Positions 1 through 5,901 of a stretch of 7,044 bases of DNA are shown here, piece after piece. This DNA is from Oscillospiraceae bacterium (GTDB lineage Bacteria; Bacillota; Clostridia; Clostridiales; Clostridiaceae). A model generated the notes under the pieces. It was not told the DNA's origin. It worked only from the letters and a program-made list of their open reading frames with translations, and did not search any database. Where the stretch lies: NCBI GenBank assembly GCA_009785875.1, contig WQUF01000096.1:1-7044 (forward strand), given 5' to 3'. Made by a program: the position numbers and the translations under genes. Position 1 is the first letter of the stretch. Each line of letters starts with the position of its first letter.

Positions 1-521
1 TTAAATAAACCACTTTTGAAACTGGAAATAATTGATCTTCTTTCATCTTCTGACATTACTTTAAGTTCCTCATCAGTTTTATAATAATAGATATTGTTTA
101 TTTCTAGTAAATTGTTTTCAAGATAATATACTGTTATTTTTTTTGATGTCGGATCTACAATCCAGTATTCTTTCACTCCTGTTTTACTATACACATCTTT
201 TTTTTCGCACAAATCTTTCATTTCTGTACTAGGACTTAGTACTTCTATTACTAAATCAGGTGCGCCGTATATTCCTTGATATCCTTCTTTATTTTTATCG
301 CATAGGACAACTAAATCAGGTACGAAGTTATTTTCATCATCAAAAAAGACATCTGGCTCAGGATATACTTCACAAATTTCACTTTCAAAGTATTTTTCCA
401 ATATTTTTTGAATATTTTTAGAAATTTTAATGTGATTCATATTTGGTCTTGACATCATGTATATTTTACCGTTGATTATCTCGTAATCATGGTCATCTTT
501 TATAGCGTATTCACTCATCAT
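1..521 (-). CDS. Uma2 family endonuclease-like protein, C-terminus cut by window edge
   Basis: I translated 173 codons from ATG at 521 down to the left edge with no stop, so the gene is partial at its 3' end. Uma2 (DUF820) proteins have a PD-(D/E)XK nuclease fold; their cellular role is poorly known and they are often found in many copies per genome. The family motifs are clear: EIINGKIYMMSRP near residues 14-26, PEPDVFF at 55-60, PDLVVLCDK at 68-76, APDLVIEVLSPST at 87-99, and GVKEYWIVDP at 115-124. Likely active-site residues are D69, D89, E93 and a lysine at 107/108, by family analogy. The usual length is about 185-195 residues, so little is missing. The start at 521 is preferred to the adjacent ATG at 518 because the AAAAGGAGG site (531-540) lies 9 nt upstream. 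Family assignment is secure; nuclease activity is inferred. Confidence 0.9.
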   Translation of the reverse strand, partial: MMSEYAIKDDHDYEIINGKIYMMSRPNMNHIKISKNIQKILEKYFESEICEVYPEPDVFFDDENNFVPDLVVLCDKNKEGYQGIYGAPDLVIEVLSPSTEMKDLCEKKDVYSKTGVKEYWIVDPTSKKITVYYLENNLLEINNIYYYKTDEELKVMSEDERRSIISSFKSGLF

Positions 522-546
522 AAAGTAAAGCCTCCTTTTAAAATCT

Positions 547-576
547 ATTATATCATACGGCAGACTCCATTCGCAA
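547..576 (-). promoter_or_regulatory. Sigma-A type promoter of the Uma2 gene
   Basis: Read on the minus strand, TTGCGA (576-571) and a perfect TATAAT (552-547) are separated by 18 bp. Transcription would start only about 10-20 nt before the AAAAGGAGG ribosome binding site, giving a short leader. One arm of the 10-bp inverted repeat at 559-611 falls inside the spacer, so a protein bound there would block the promoter. The -35 box is weak (4 of 6 matches). Confidence 0.55.
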
Positions 577-611
577 CCTAACCGATCCGTGAATATGTGG
601 CGGAGTCTGCC
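559..611. repeat. 10-bp perfect inverted repeat, 33-bp spacer
   Basis: GGCAGACTCC at 559-568 is the exact reverse complement of GGAGTCTGCC at 602-611. A second short pair, ATTC at 569-572 and GAAT at 591-594, could extend the stem with an asymmetric bulge. The element lies just upstream of the Uma2 gene and covers its promoter spacer. It is not followed by a T-run on either strand, so it is not an obvious terminator. It could be an operator pair, a structured RNA or a small dispersed element; the sequence does not decide. Confidence 0.6.
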
Positions 612-643
612 TTAGTGGCTAGTGATAAGTGGTTAGTGGCTAG
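612..643. repeat. Heptanucleotide tandem repeat, four units
   Basis: The units AGTGGCT (614-620), AGTGATA (621-627), AGTGGTT (628-634) and AGTGGCT (635-641) run head to tail and are followed by a partial AG. As a result the 11-mer TTAGTGGCTAG occurs twice, at 612-622 and 633-643. The array is non-coding and abuts the inverted repeat at 559-611. Short tandem heptamers of this kind are dispersed in some bacterial genomes; whether this one is dispersed cannot be told from one copy. Confidence 0.75.
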
Positions 644-673
644 AAAAAACTTGTGTGATTAATCCAGAAATCC

Positions 674-688
674 AGAGGTGACACCTCT
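674..688. promoter_or_regulatory. 15-bp palindrome upstream of ATPase promoter, possible operator
   Basis: AGAGGTG (674-680) and CACCTCT (682-688) form perfect 7-bp arms around a single base. CC at 672-673 and GG at 690-691 extend the symmetry with one unpaired base. The palindrome ends 16 bp before the -35 box of the ATPase promoter. The one-base centre and lack of a T-run argue against a transcription terminator and favour a dimeric protein-binding site. No regulator gene is visible in the window. Confidence 0.45.
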
Positions 689-704
689 TGGAGCCATATT
701 TTTC

Positions 705-733
705 TTGACTTATCAATAAAACAGAAATATAAT
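705..733 (+). promoter_or_regulatory. Sigma-A promoter of the AAA_14/DUF4143 ATPase
   Basis: TTGACT at 705-710 (5 of 6 matches) and a perfect TATAAT at 728-733 are separated by exactly 17 bp. The expected transcript start is near 740, leaving almost no leader before the AAGAAGGTGAT ribosome binding site at 742-752. Confidence 0.75.
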
Positions 734-756
734 TCATCGTAAAGAAGGTGATTTTT

Positions 757-2073
757 TTGCGAAGACGAATAGAGGATCGCTTGGTTTTATGGAAGAACAA
801 AGGGTCGGGTAGGATGCCACTCTTATTATATGGTGCTAGGCAAGTCGGCAAAACCTATATATTAATTGAATTTGGTGAGAAGTATTATAAAAATACTGTT
901 TATATAAATCTAGAAACCAACCTAGCTGCTGCACAATATTTTTCTGATGACATAAGACCAGAACGATTGATACGTTTTTTGGAGGCTGAAGCTCGAGATG
1001 TAATTCTTCCAGATGAAACGCTGATTATATTCGATGAGATTCAAACCTGTGAACGTGCGCTGACTTCATTAAAATATTTCTGTGAAAATGCGCCTGAATA
1101 TCACGTAGCGGCTGCTGGAAGCCTGCTTGGTGTAGCAGTGAACAGACAGCGGTATTCATTCCCTGTTGGTAAAGTTGAAAGTATAACCCTTTATCCGCTG
1201 GATTTTGAGGAATTCCTGTGGGCTGTAGGCGAAGAGAGATTAGCTGATGAAATACGTGTGTGTTACTTTAGTTTGGAGCCAATGCCAGAATCCCTGCATA
1301 GGCGGGCTTTAGAATTATACCGTTGTTACCTTATTGTGGGTGGGATGCCAGCATGTGTGGAATCTTTCGCAAAAAATGGTAAAACAGTGCTTATTCCCTC
1401 TATTCAAAATGAGATTGTCAATAACTATGTGGCTGATATGGCAAAATATGCAGAGGCTTCAGAAACGGTAAAGATACGAGCCTGTTATGACTCTATCCCT
1501 GCACAGCTAGCGAAGGAAAATAAAAAGTTTCAATATAAAGTGATTCAAAAAGGTGGAAGTAGCGCACTGTTCGGTGCATCAATCGATTGGCTTGCACAAG
1601 CGGGCGTTGTTTTGAAATGCAGGAAGATAGAACATGCCACAAACCCTATTGCAGTGTATGCGGATCTTTCTTCTTTTAAGCTATATTTAAGTGATGTGGG
1701 GCTATTATCTATGCGCTCAGGTATTCCACAGCAGACGATACTTAGCGGTGAAAGTAACACGTTTATGGGGTCGGTAGCTGAAAATTACATTGCACAGGCG
1801 TTGACAGCTAGTGGTCATCCCCTTTTTTACTGGGCTAGCGATCAAACTGCTGAATTGGATTTCGTTTTGCAGAAGGAAACCGAAATTATTGGTGTAGAAG
1901 TTAAAAAAGGAATTCGAACGCACTCAAGAAGCCTTGGTATATTTTTACAGAAGTATGAGATAGCTTACTCTATACGCTTCTCGGAGAAGAATTTTGGCAA
2001 AGAAGCTAGAGGCACAAATGGAAATATCGGAGCAATTCACTCTGTTCCTCATTATGCTGCGTTTTGCGTTTGA
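757..2073 (+). CDS. ATP-binding protein, AAA_14 with C-terminal DUF4143 domain
   Basis: This 438-residue protein belongs to the widespread AAA_14/DUF4143 ATPases, which are intracellular accessory proteins without a firmly assigned function. Visible motifs are Walker A GARQVGKT (residues 26-33), Walker B LIIFDEIQ (89-96), the AAAGSLLG segment with a sensor-like position, the VESITLYPLDFEEFL stretch, the YLIVGGMPACV segment, and a C-terminal restriction-enzyme-like core with D368 (AELDFVL) and E381-V-K383 (GVEVKKG). Length is normal for the family. An upstream in-frame GTG at 748 would add three residues, but it lies inside the ribosome binding site AAGAAGGTGAT; TTG at 757 has correct spacing and gives the usual basic N-terminus (RRRIEDRL). 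The gene is monocistronic as far as can be seen, with its own promoter. Family assignment is strong; the cellular role is unknown. Confidence 0.92.
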   Translation: MRRRIEDRLVLWKNKGSGRMPLLLYGARQVGKTYILIEFGEKYYKNTVYINLETNLAAAQYFSDDIRPERLIRFLEAEARDVILPDETLIIFDEIQTCERALTSLKYFCENAPEYHVAAAGSLLGVAVNRQRYSFPVGKVESITLYPLDFEEFLWAVGEERLADEIRVCYFSLEPMPESLHRRALELYRCYLIVGGMPACVESFAKNGKTVLIPSIQNEIVNNYVADMAKYAEASETVKIRACYDSIPAQLAKENKKFQYKVIQKGGSSALFGASIDWLAQAGVVLKCRKIEHATNPIAVYADLSSFKLYLSDVGLLSMRSGIPQQTILSGESNTFMGSVAENYIAQALTASGHPLFYWASDQTAELDFVLQKETEIIGVEVKKGIRTHSRSLGIFLQKYEIAYSIRFSEKNFGKEARGTNGNIGAIHSVPHYAAFCV

Positions 2074-2098
2074 AAGTTTTGTGTTTTTTTTATAATCT

Positions 2099-2127
2099 TT
2101 GCAATACTCTAATCAGAGTGCTATAAT
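2099..2127 (+). promoter_or_regulatory. Promoter of ABC operon with inverted repeat in its spacer
   Basis: TTGCAA at 2099-2104 and TATAAT at 2122-2127 are 17 bp apart, a near-consensus sigma-A promoter. The spacer carries an inverted repeat, ACTCT (2106-2110) and AGAGT (2115-2119), around AATC. A repressor bound here would sit directly between the two polymerase contact boxes. The first gene begins 57 bp downstream at 2185. The promoter is well supported; the operator reading is inference. Confidence 0.7.
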
Positions 2128-2184
2128 TTGAATGGTTAAAAAGTGAAATGGATAGAAACTATATATTCAAGAAAGGTGAAGATT

Positions 2185-2781
2185 ATGAAATTTCTGACCA
2201 AAATAAATAAAGGGGCTTTTCTCTCTATCATCGTTCTCATTGTGCTGGTAATCTATCTAATAATTGTCAGCATAAATCAGACAGGAGATCAGCCAGCCTT
2301 AAAAGAAGCGTGCCAAAATTACATCGACTTAGCGCAGCAGTACTCCTTGCTTCCTGCAGATTATGTAGACGGAACTACGCTCATGACTTCTTCACAGCAA
2401 GAGCAGTACATGACCGACATTAAAAACGCTTTAACTCCCCTCTTTGACAGCAAAAATACAGCTGCACTTAATACAACCTGTAATTCATTTAAAAAGAATT
2501 TAGAGCCTCTTTTTGCAGGTCAGGTTGTTGTTTCATCAAATCAAATAACGATAACCCAATACGAGGATTTTACTTATTCAAACGATCTCGTTTCAGTTAC
2601 ATTTTCGTATAACAAGGATTCTAATGTTAAAACGAATGTTCCACAAGGTGGAAATTCAGCAAACTTTGGTGTGCAGAGAAATAATACTGGTGTCATCACA
2701 TTTAAAAAAGTAGACAATTCTTTTAAAATCGTCAGCGTCAATGTTTTTAATAACTACGTGTTGAACCAGAGGAGAGGATAG
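2185..2781 (+). CDS. Membrane-anchored extracytoplasmic protein of unknown family, first gene of ABC operon
   Basis: This 198-residue protein has a short basic N-terminus (KFLTKINK), one strongly hydrophobic helix at about residues 11-30, and then a soluble region expected to lie outside the membrane. The soluble part looks helical up to about residue 110 and strand-rich after that (VVVSSNQITITQY, LVSVTFSYN, TGVITFKKV, FKIVSVNVF). That order resembles an NTF2-like or DUF4878-like fold, but I cannot assign a family. C43 and C99 are the only cysteines and could pair; there is no lipobox. ATG at 2185 is chosen because GAAAGGTGAAG precedes it; an in-frame GTG at 2143 lacks a ribosome binding site. 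It lies 10 bp before the ABC ATPase gene, so it is probably an accessory or sensing partner of that transporter. Confidence 0.8.
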   Translation: MKFLTKINKGAFLSIIVLIVLVIYLIIVSINQTGDQPALKEACQNYIDLAQQYSLLPADYVDGTTLMTSSQQEQYMTDIKNALTPLFDSKNTAALNTTCNSFKKNLEPLFAGQVVVSSNQITITQYEDFTYSNDLVSVTFSYNKDSNVKTNVPQGGNSANFGVQRNNTGVITFKKVDNSFKIVSVNVFNNYVLNQRRG

Positions 2782-2791
2782 GAGGAAGCAT

Positions 2792-3718
2792 ATGGAAACT
2801 GTTTTAAAGGTTGAACATCTGACTAAATTTTTCGGTAGACGCAAGGTTGTTGATGATGTTTCCTTCGAGATCCCTAAAGGAGAAGTCTTCGGATTCCTTG
2901 GACCTAACGGGGCAGGCAAAACCACAACCATTAAGATGATAATGGGATTTTTAAACATCGACGACGGTCACATCAAAATAAATGGCTTTGACGTAGTGAA
3001 ACAGCGCGAAAAAGCTATGGAAAAGGTTGGTGGCATCGTAGAAAACCCTGAAATGTATAATTATCTCAGCGCACAGACTAATCTTGAAATGTATGCTAGG
3101 CTTCACAACAATGTTACTAAGGAGCGAATAGCTGAAGTGGTTGAAATGTGCGGCATGACTAAAAGAATCCATGAGAAAGTTAAAAAATATTCTCTCGGCA
3201 TGAAGCAGCGCGTTTCCCTTGCACAAGCTCTATTATGCAGCCCTAACCTTTTGATTTTGGATGAGCCTACAAATGGTCTGGACCCTATCGGCATACACGA
3301 ACTGCGAGATGATTTGATAAGGCTTGCACATAAAGATGGCATCGCTGTTTTTGTGTCCAGCCATATGCTTTCAGAGATGGAAATGATGTGCGACCGAGTT
3401 GGGATCCTTAATAACGGAAAACTTTTAGGCATTAAACCAATAGATCAGCTTATCAAAGAAGCATCGGGCTCTAATGCTTATCGCTTTAATGTTTCTCCAA
3501 TTGATAAGGCAGCCGAGATCATAAACAATTATAAATCTAAATCTGTTGTAAATACTGGCAAGGATTTTGTAATGGCACAAGTAGAAGAAACCGATGTTCA
3601 AAAATTGATCGTCCTTTTAACCAGCGGTGGTGTCACGATTTCAGGTGTAGGCAAGCAAACGGCATCCCTTGAGGATGTTTTTATGAGCATTACAGGAGGT
3701 GAAAATAGCATTGAATAG
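2792..3718 (+). CDS. ABC transporter ATP-binding protein, BcrA/NatA-like
   Basis: This 308-residue cytoplasmic ATPase energises the permease encoded next. All nucleotide-binding motifs are intact: Walker A GPNGAGKTT (37-45), a Q-loop region VGGIVENPEMY in which Glu84 takes the usual Gln position as is common in BcrA-type subunits, signature YSLGMKQR (133-140), Walker B LLILDEP (153-159), D-loop TNGLDP (160-165), and switch histidine H191 in VSSHML. The tail ends in SLEDVFMSITGG, typical of this subfamily. Length is normal. The ribosome binding site GGAGGA starts on the last base of the previous stop codon, and the 3' end overlaps the permease, so the three genes are co-translated. BcrA-type pumps often give resistance to peptide antibiotics, while NatA-type pumps move sodium; the substrate here cannot be read from sequence. 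Confidence 0.95.
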   Translation: METVLKVEHLTKFFGRRKVVDDVSFEIPKGEVFGFLGPNGAGKTTTIKMIMGFLNIDDGHIKINGFDVVKQREKAMEKVGGIVENPEMYNYLSAQTNLEMYARLHNNVTKERIAEVVEMCGMTKRIHEKVKKYSLGMKQRVSLAQALLCSPNLLILDEPTNGLDPIGIHELRDDLIRLAHKDGIAVFVSSHMLSEMEMMCDRVGILNNGKLLGIKPIDQLIKEASGSNAYRFNVSPIDKAAEIINNYKSKSVVNTGKDFVMAQVEETDVQKLIVLLTSGGVTISGVGKQTASLEDVFMSITGGENSIE

Positions 3719-5237
3719 GATATTTAAACTCACATTAAATGAATTTTTGAGAAATATAAAAAAAGTAAGCACCTTTGTGATCATAATATTGACTGCACTT
3801 GTCATCTTTGGTTTTGGAGCTATTGTGCAAAATGCAACCAATAATCGTGCTCAGTTCAGGCTAGATAATGCCATTGCAGGAACTAACCCTGATAATCAAT
3901 CTGCTATGAGCCAGCAGCTTACTTATTTACAAAATCAAATCTCACAGGCTGTTAGCGACGCTGACAAGGCTATCGCACAAAGCCAATACGATATTTTAAA
4001 CGCTGCTTACCAAAAAGGGATATACGTTGCTATTGCGTCTATTCCTACTTCGGTGCAATTTTCAGATCCTGTCACCTATCAGGAAGTGGCTGTTTTAAAT
4101 GCAATCAATAGCAAAGTTGCATCGCTAAGCAGCAAATCTACTGACCTCGACACGATTTCTGGTCAATACTTAGATTCTGCACTTAACAGCAATTTTAATG
4201 AATTTATCACCGCTGATAATGCTTCTTTTGTTTATAACAGTGGTCTTCCAGAGAGCGATCCAACAAATCAGGCGTATATATATGCTAACAGCTTGAGGCT
4301 CCAGTACGATGTCACAAATCTAGATGCACCAGGAAGTGGCACAAAAAACGATTTAGTTTCAGATATATATAACAATAAAGTAGGCTTGATCCAAGGAATA
4401 AACCCTGCTACAAGCGCAGTTTTAACAGATACCGATATTGCAAACGCAAACGACAACATACTTATCGACACTTATAAACTCGATCATAACATCGTCGCTT
4501 CAGAAAATATCGATGTTACAATAGCAGCTTTAAATTCACAGATACCGCCAAATTTAGTAGGGCTTGGAATCTCTATCGTTTCAATTCTCATGGCAATACT
4601 GGCAGGTTCTACGATTGCGCAGGAGATAGCAACAGGTGCTATTAAATCTTTGATCATCGCTCCTGTGAAGAGATGGAAGATTTTTTTATCAAAGTTCCTA
4701 GCCATTACTGTACTTGCAATATTGCTCGATTTGCTCGTTTACTTGGTATCTGCAGTTACATCGTTGGTCTTTTATGGAAATAGCCTCGAGAGTTATTTTA
4801 AGGTCATAGGAGGTCAAGTTGCAGTGATTCAACCATTATTGTACATCTTCTATCTCACACTTTTAAGGATTCCGGAGCTTATAATATTTATCATATTAGC
4901 AATGATGCTTTCCACTTTGACTCGCAATACTGCAATATCGATCAGCATAGTGGTGGCTTTAGGACTCATCGGAAATACTGTTGTGACGGTTTTAGCTAAT
5001 TTCTTTAAAGGAGAATGGTTGAAGTTTATGCCTTTTCAACATTTTTCTGATTTGGCTTCGAAAATATTCCCGACACCAGCATTTACTTTTGGATCTCGAG
5101 CGTTACGTGTGATGGTAAACAATACAACTCCATCGATCCCTGTTACATCGCTCACTTTTTCCATTGTATATCTAATTGTTGTATTTGTGCTGATGTATTA
5201 TACTGCTCATGAGTCATTTGTTAAAAAGGATATTTAA
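3711..5237 (+). CDS. ABC-2 type permease with large extracytoplasmic domain
   Basis: This 508-residue integral membrane protein is the partner of the upstream ATPase. One helix lies at about residues 19-39, followed by about 240 exposed residues rich in Asn, Ser, Asp and Gln with a possible coiled-coil stretch near 65-105. Five more helices follow at about 281-303, 328-353, 373-400, 407-430 and 478-498. The cytoplasmic segment AQEIATGAIKSLIIAPVKRW after the second helix is the typical ABC-2 coupling region. TTG at 3711 is chosen as start: the in-frame GTG at 3699 is inside the AGGAGGTGA ribosome binding site (3694-3702), which is well spaced from the TTG. The gene overlaps the ATPase gene by 8 bp, pointing to translational coupling, and it is followed by a strong terminator. 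The external domain may bind substrate or the product of the first gene. Confidence 0.9.
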   Translation: MNRIFKLTLNEFLRNIKKVSTFVIIILTALVIFGFGAIVQNATNNRAQFRLDNAIAGTNPDNQSAMSQQLTYLQNQISQAVSDADKAIAQSQYDILNAAYQKGIYVAIASIPTSVQFSDPVTYQEVAVLNAINSKVASLSSKSTDLDTISGQYLDSALNSNFNEFITADNASFVYNSGLPESDPTNQAYIYANSLRLQYDVTNLDAPGSGTKNDLVSDIYNNKVGLIQGINPATSAVLTDTDIANANDNILIDTYKLDHNIVASENIDVTIAALNSQIPPNLVGLGISIVSILMAILAGSTIAQEIATGAIKSLIIAPVKRWKIFLSKFLAITVLAILLDLLVYLVSAVTSLVFYGNSLESYFKVIGGQVAVIQPLLYIFYLTLLRIPELIIFIILAMMLSTLTRNTAISISIVVALGLIGNTVVTVLANFFKGEWLKFMPFQHFSDLASKIFPTPAFTFGSRALRVMVNNTTPSIPVTSLTFSIVYLIVVFVLMYYTAHESFVKKDI

Positions 5238-5255
5238 TCATTAAAGATTAATAAG

Positions 5256-5297
5256 AATTCCTCACGGTGGGGAAATTTCCTCACCGTGAGGAATTTT
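5256..5297. terminator. Strong hairpin terminator, probably serving both convergent genes
   Basis: AATTCCTCACGGTG (5256-5269) pairs perfectly with CACCGTGAGGAATT (5282-5295). The stem can continue inward by a G-U pair, two G-C pairs and one A-U pair to a four-base loop. It is followed on the plus strand by TTTT (5294-5297) and begins 18 bp after the permease stop codon. The minus-strand His-rich gene ends at 5325, so the same hairpin lies 29 bp past its stop, although the T-run on that strand is poor. Confidence 0.85.
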
Positions 5298-5324
5298 AGA
5301 AATTTATAATTTATAATGTGATAA

Positions 5325-5657
5325 CTATTTTGCAGTAGAGAGGTAAGCTTTTATTTTGTCTCCTTGTTCCTTTGTAATCACGTTTTCTTTAATCAGTTCT
5401 TCTTCTAATTTAGCGATGATATGTTCTTTTTTATCATCAGCTTTAGCTTGATCAGCGGTTTCACCGTGTGCACCATGATGGAATAATCCTTCATGATCTC
5501 CGTGATGGAACAATCCTCCATGATCTCCATGATGGAATAATCCTTCATGACCTTCATGTTTTTTCTTTAAAAACTCTGTAATCTTGTCAGCTGTTGCTTG
5601 ATCAATAACTCCATTTGTAACTAAATCTTTAATCTTATTGTCTAATTCATTATTCAT
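5325..5657 (-). CDS. Small His-rich repeat protein, probable metal-binding
   Basis: This 110-residue protein has no signal peptide or membrane segment. Residues 34-64 hold eleven histidines, arranged as three nine-residue repeats (GLFHHGDHG, GLFHHGDHE, GLFHHGAHG at 39-65) after HEGHE. The arms on either side are charged, probably helical and related to each other: residues 12-30 (LVTNGVIDQATADKITEFL) align without gaps to 88-106 (LIKENVITKEQGDKIKAYL) with seven identities, so the protein looks like a duplicated helical hairpin split by a histidine hinge. The motif resembles the ITxEQADKI repeats seen in some small Firmicutes proteins. The ribosome binding site AGGAGA sits 8-13 nt before the ATG. 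Binding of Ni, Zn, Cu or Co is inferred from composition only. No metal transporter or regulator gene adjoins it. Confidence 0.85.
   Translation of the reverse strand: MNNELDNKIKDLVTNGVIDQATADKITEFLKKKHEGHEGLFHHGDHGGLFHHGDHEGLFHHGAHGETADQAKADDKKEHIIAKLEEELIKENVITKEQGDKIKAYLSTAK
5474..5554 (-). repeat. Three 27-bp in-frame tandem repeats coding the His-rich region
   Basis: Units are 5474-5500, 5501-5527 and 5528-5554. The first 23 bases of units one and three are identical, while unit two differs at several positions, partly silently (CGTGATGG against CATGATGG, CAATCCTCC against TAATCCTTC). Each unit encodes one nine-residue GLFHHG(D/A)H(G/E) repeat. The period is a multiple of three, so copy number can vary without breaking the frame. 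Confidence 0.9.
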
Positions 5658-5680
5658 AATTGCATCTCCTAAAATATTTT

Positions 5681-5700
5681 TAACATTAAACTTAATGTTA
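5681..5700. promoter_or_regulatory. 20-bp palindrome upstream of the His-rich gene, probable operator
   Basis: TAACATTAA (5681-5689) and TTAATGTTA (5692-5700) are perfect 9-bp arms separated by two bases. The site ends 23 bp before the minus-strand start codon at 5657 and about 10 bp before its AGGAGA ribosome binding site. A two-base centre is too tight for an RNA hairpin with all pairs formed, so a dimeric repressor site is the simplest reading. The sequence does not clearly match the Fur or PerR consensus as I know them. Confidence 0.6.
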
Positions 5701-5761
5701 GTTCTATTTTGTGATTGAGATATTATGAAATTATTAAGAAAATATTAAAAATATATTAATT

Positions 5762-5792
5762 ATTATGATGATAAAAGTATTTATGTTGACAA
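5762..5792 (-). promoter_or_regulatory. Possible minus-strand promoter for the His-rich gene, long spacer
   Basis: Read on the minus strand, TTGTCA (5792-5787) and CATAAT (5767-5762) are 19 bp apart. The leader would be roughly 95-100 nt and would contain the 20-bp palindrome. A 19-bp spacer is typical of activator-dependent (for example MerR-type) promoters, but the region is so AT-rich that chance matches are likely. This is a weak call. Confidence 0.2.
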
Positions 5793-5828
5793 GATCATAG
5801 TTAAATTAATAAACTATAATAATATAAT
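5786..5828 (+). promoter_or_regulatory. Promoter region of the serine hydrolase gene
   Basis: A perfect TTGACA lies at 5786-5791. A poor -10 box, TAAACT (5810-5815), is 18 bp away; perfect TATAAT boxes at 5815-5820 and 5823-5828 are 23 and 31 bp away, too far for standard use with this -35 box. A promoter here is likely, but the exact -10 is uncertain. The leader before the ATG at 5902 would be roughly 65-80 nt and AT-rich. Confidence 0.4.
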
Positions 5829-5901
5829 AGAGTATAAACTAATGAAAAAAATATTACTTCAATATAATATTGACTTTATATTTTTTTAAAAAGGGGTTAT
5901 T

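Noticed and set aside
2084..2091. Run of eight T after the ATPase gene, as a possible terminator
   Set aside because: No GC-containing hairpin precedes it; I could not pair any convincing stem in 2040-2083.
2143..2184. Longer start (GTG at 2143) for the anchored protein
   Set aside because: There is no ribosome binding site before it, it is only 16 bp after the -10 box, and it would add a charged tail before a normal signal-anchor start at 2185.
2656..3432. Minus-strand open frames opposite the ABC ATPase
   Set aside because: They have no ribosome binding sites or recognisable motifs and mirror a strongly conserved gene on the other strand.
5474..5554. Three regular 27-bp repeats as a small CRISPR array
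   Set aside because: The repeats are contiguous with no spacers, and they are in frame within a well-supported coding gene.
5860..5872. 13-base palindrome CAATAT-A-ATATTG before the serine hydrolase
   Set aside because: It is purely AT-rich except for its ends and of a size expected by chance in such DNA.
5842..5889. 15-codon reading frame (MKKILLQYNIDFIFF) before the serine hydrolase, as a leader peptide
   Set aside because: It has no ribosome binding site, lies in very AT-rich DNA, and shows no regulatory codon run or attenuator hairpin.
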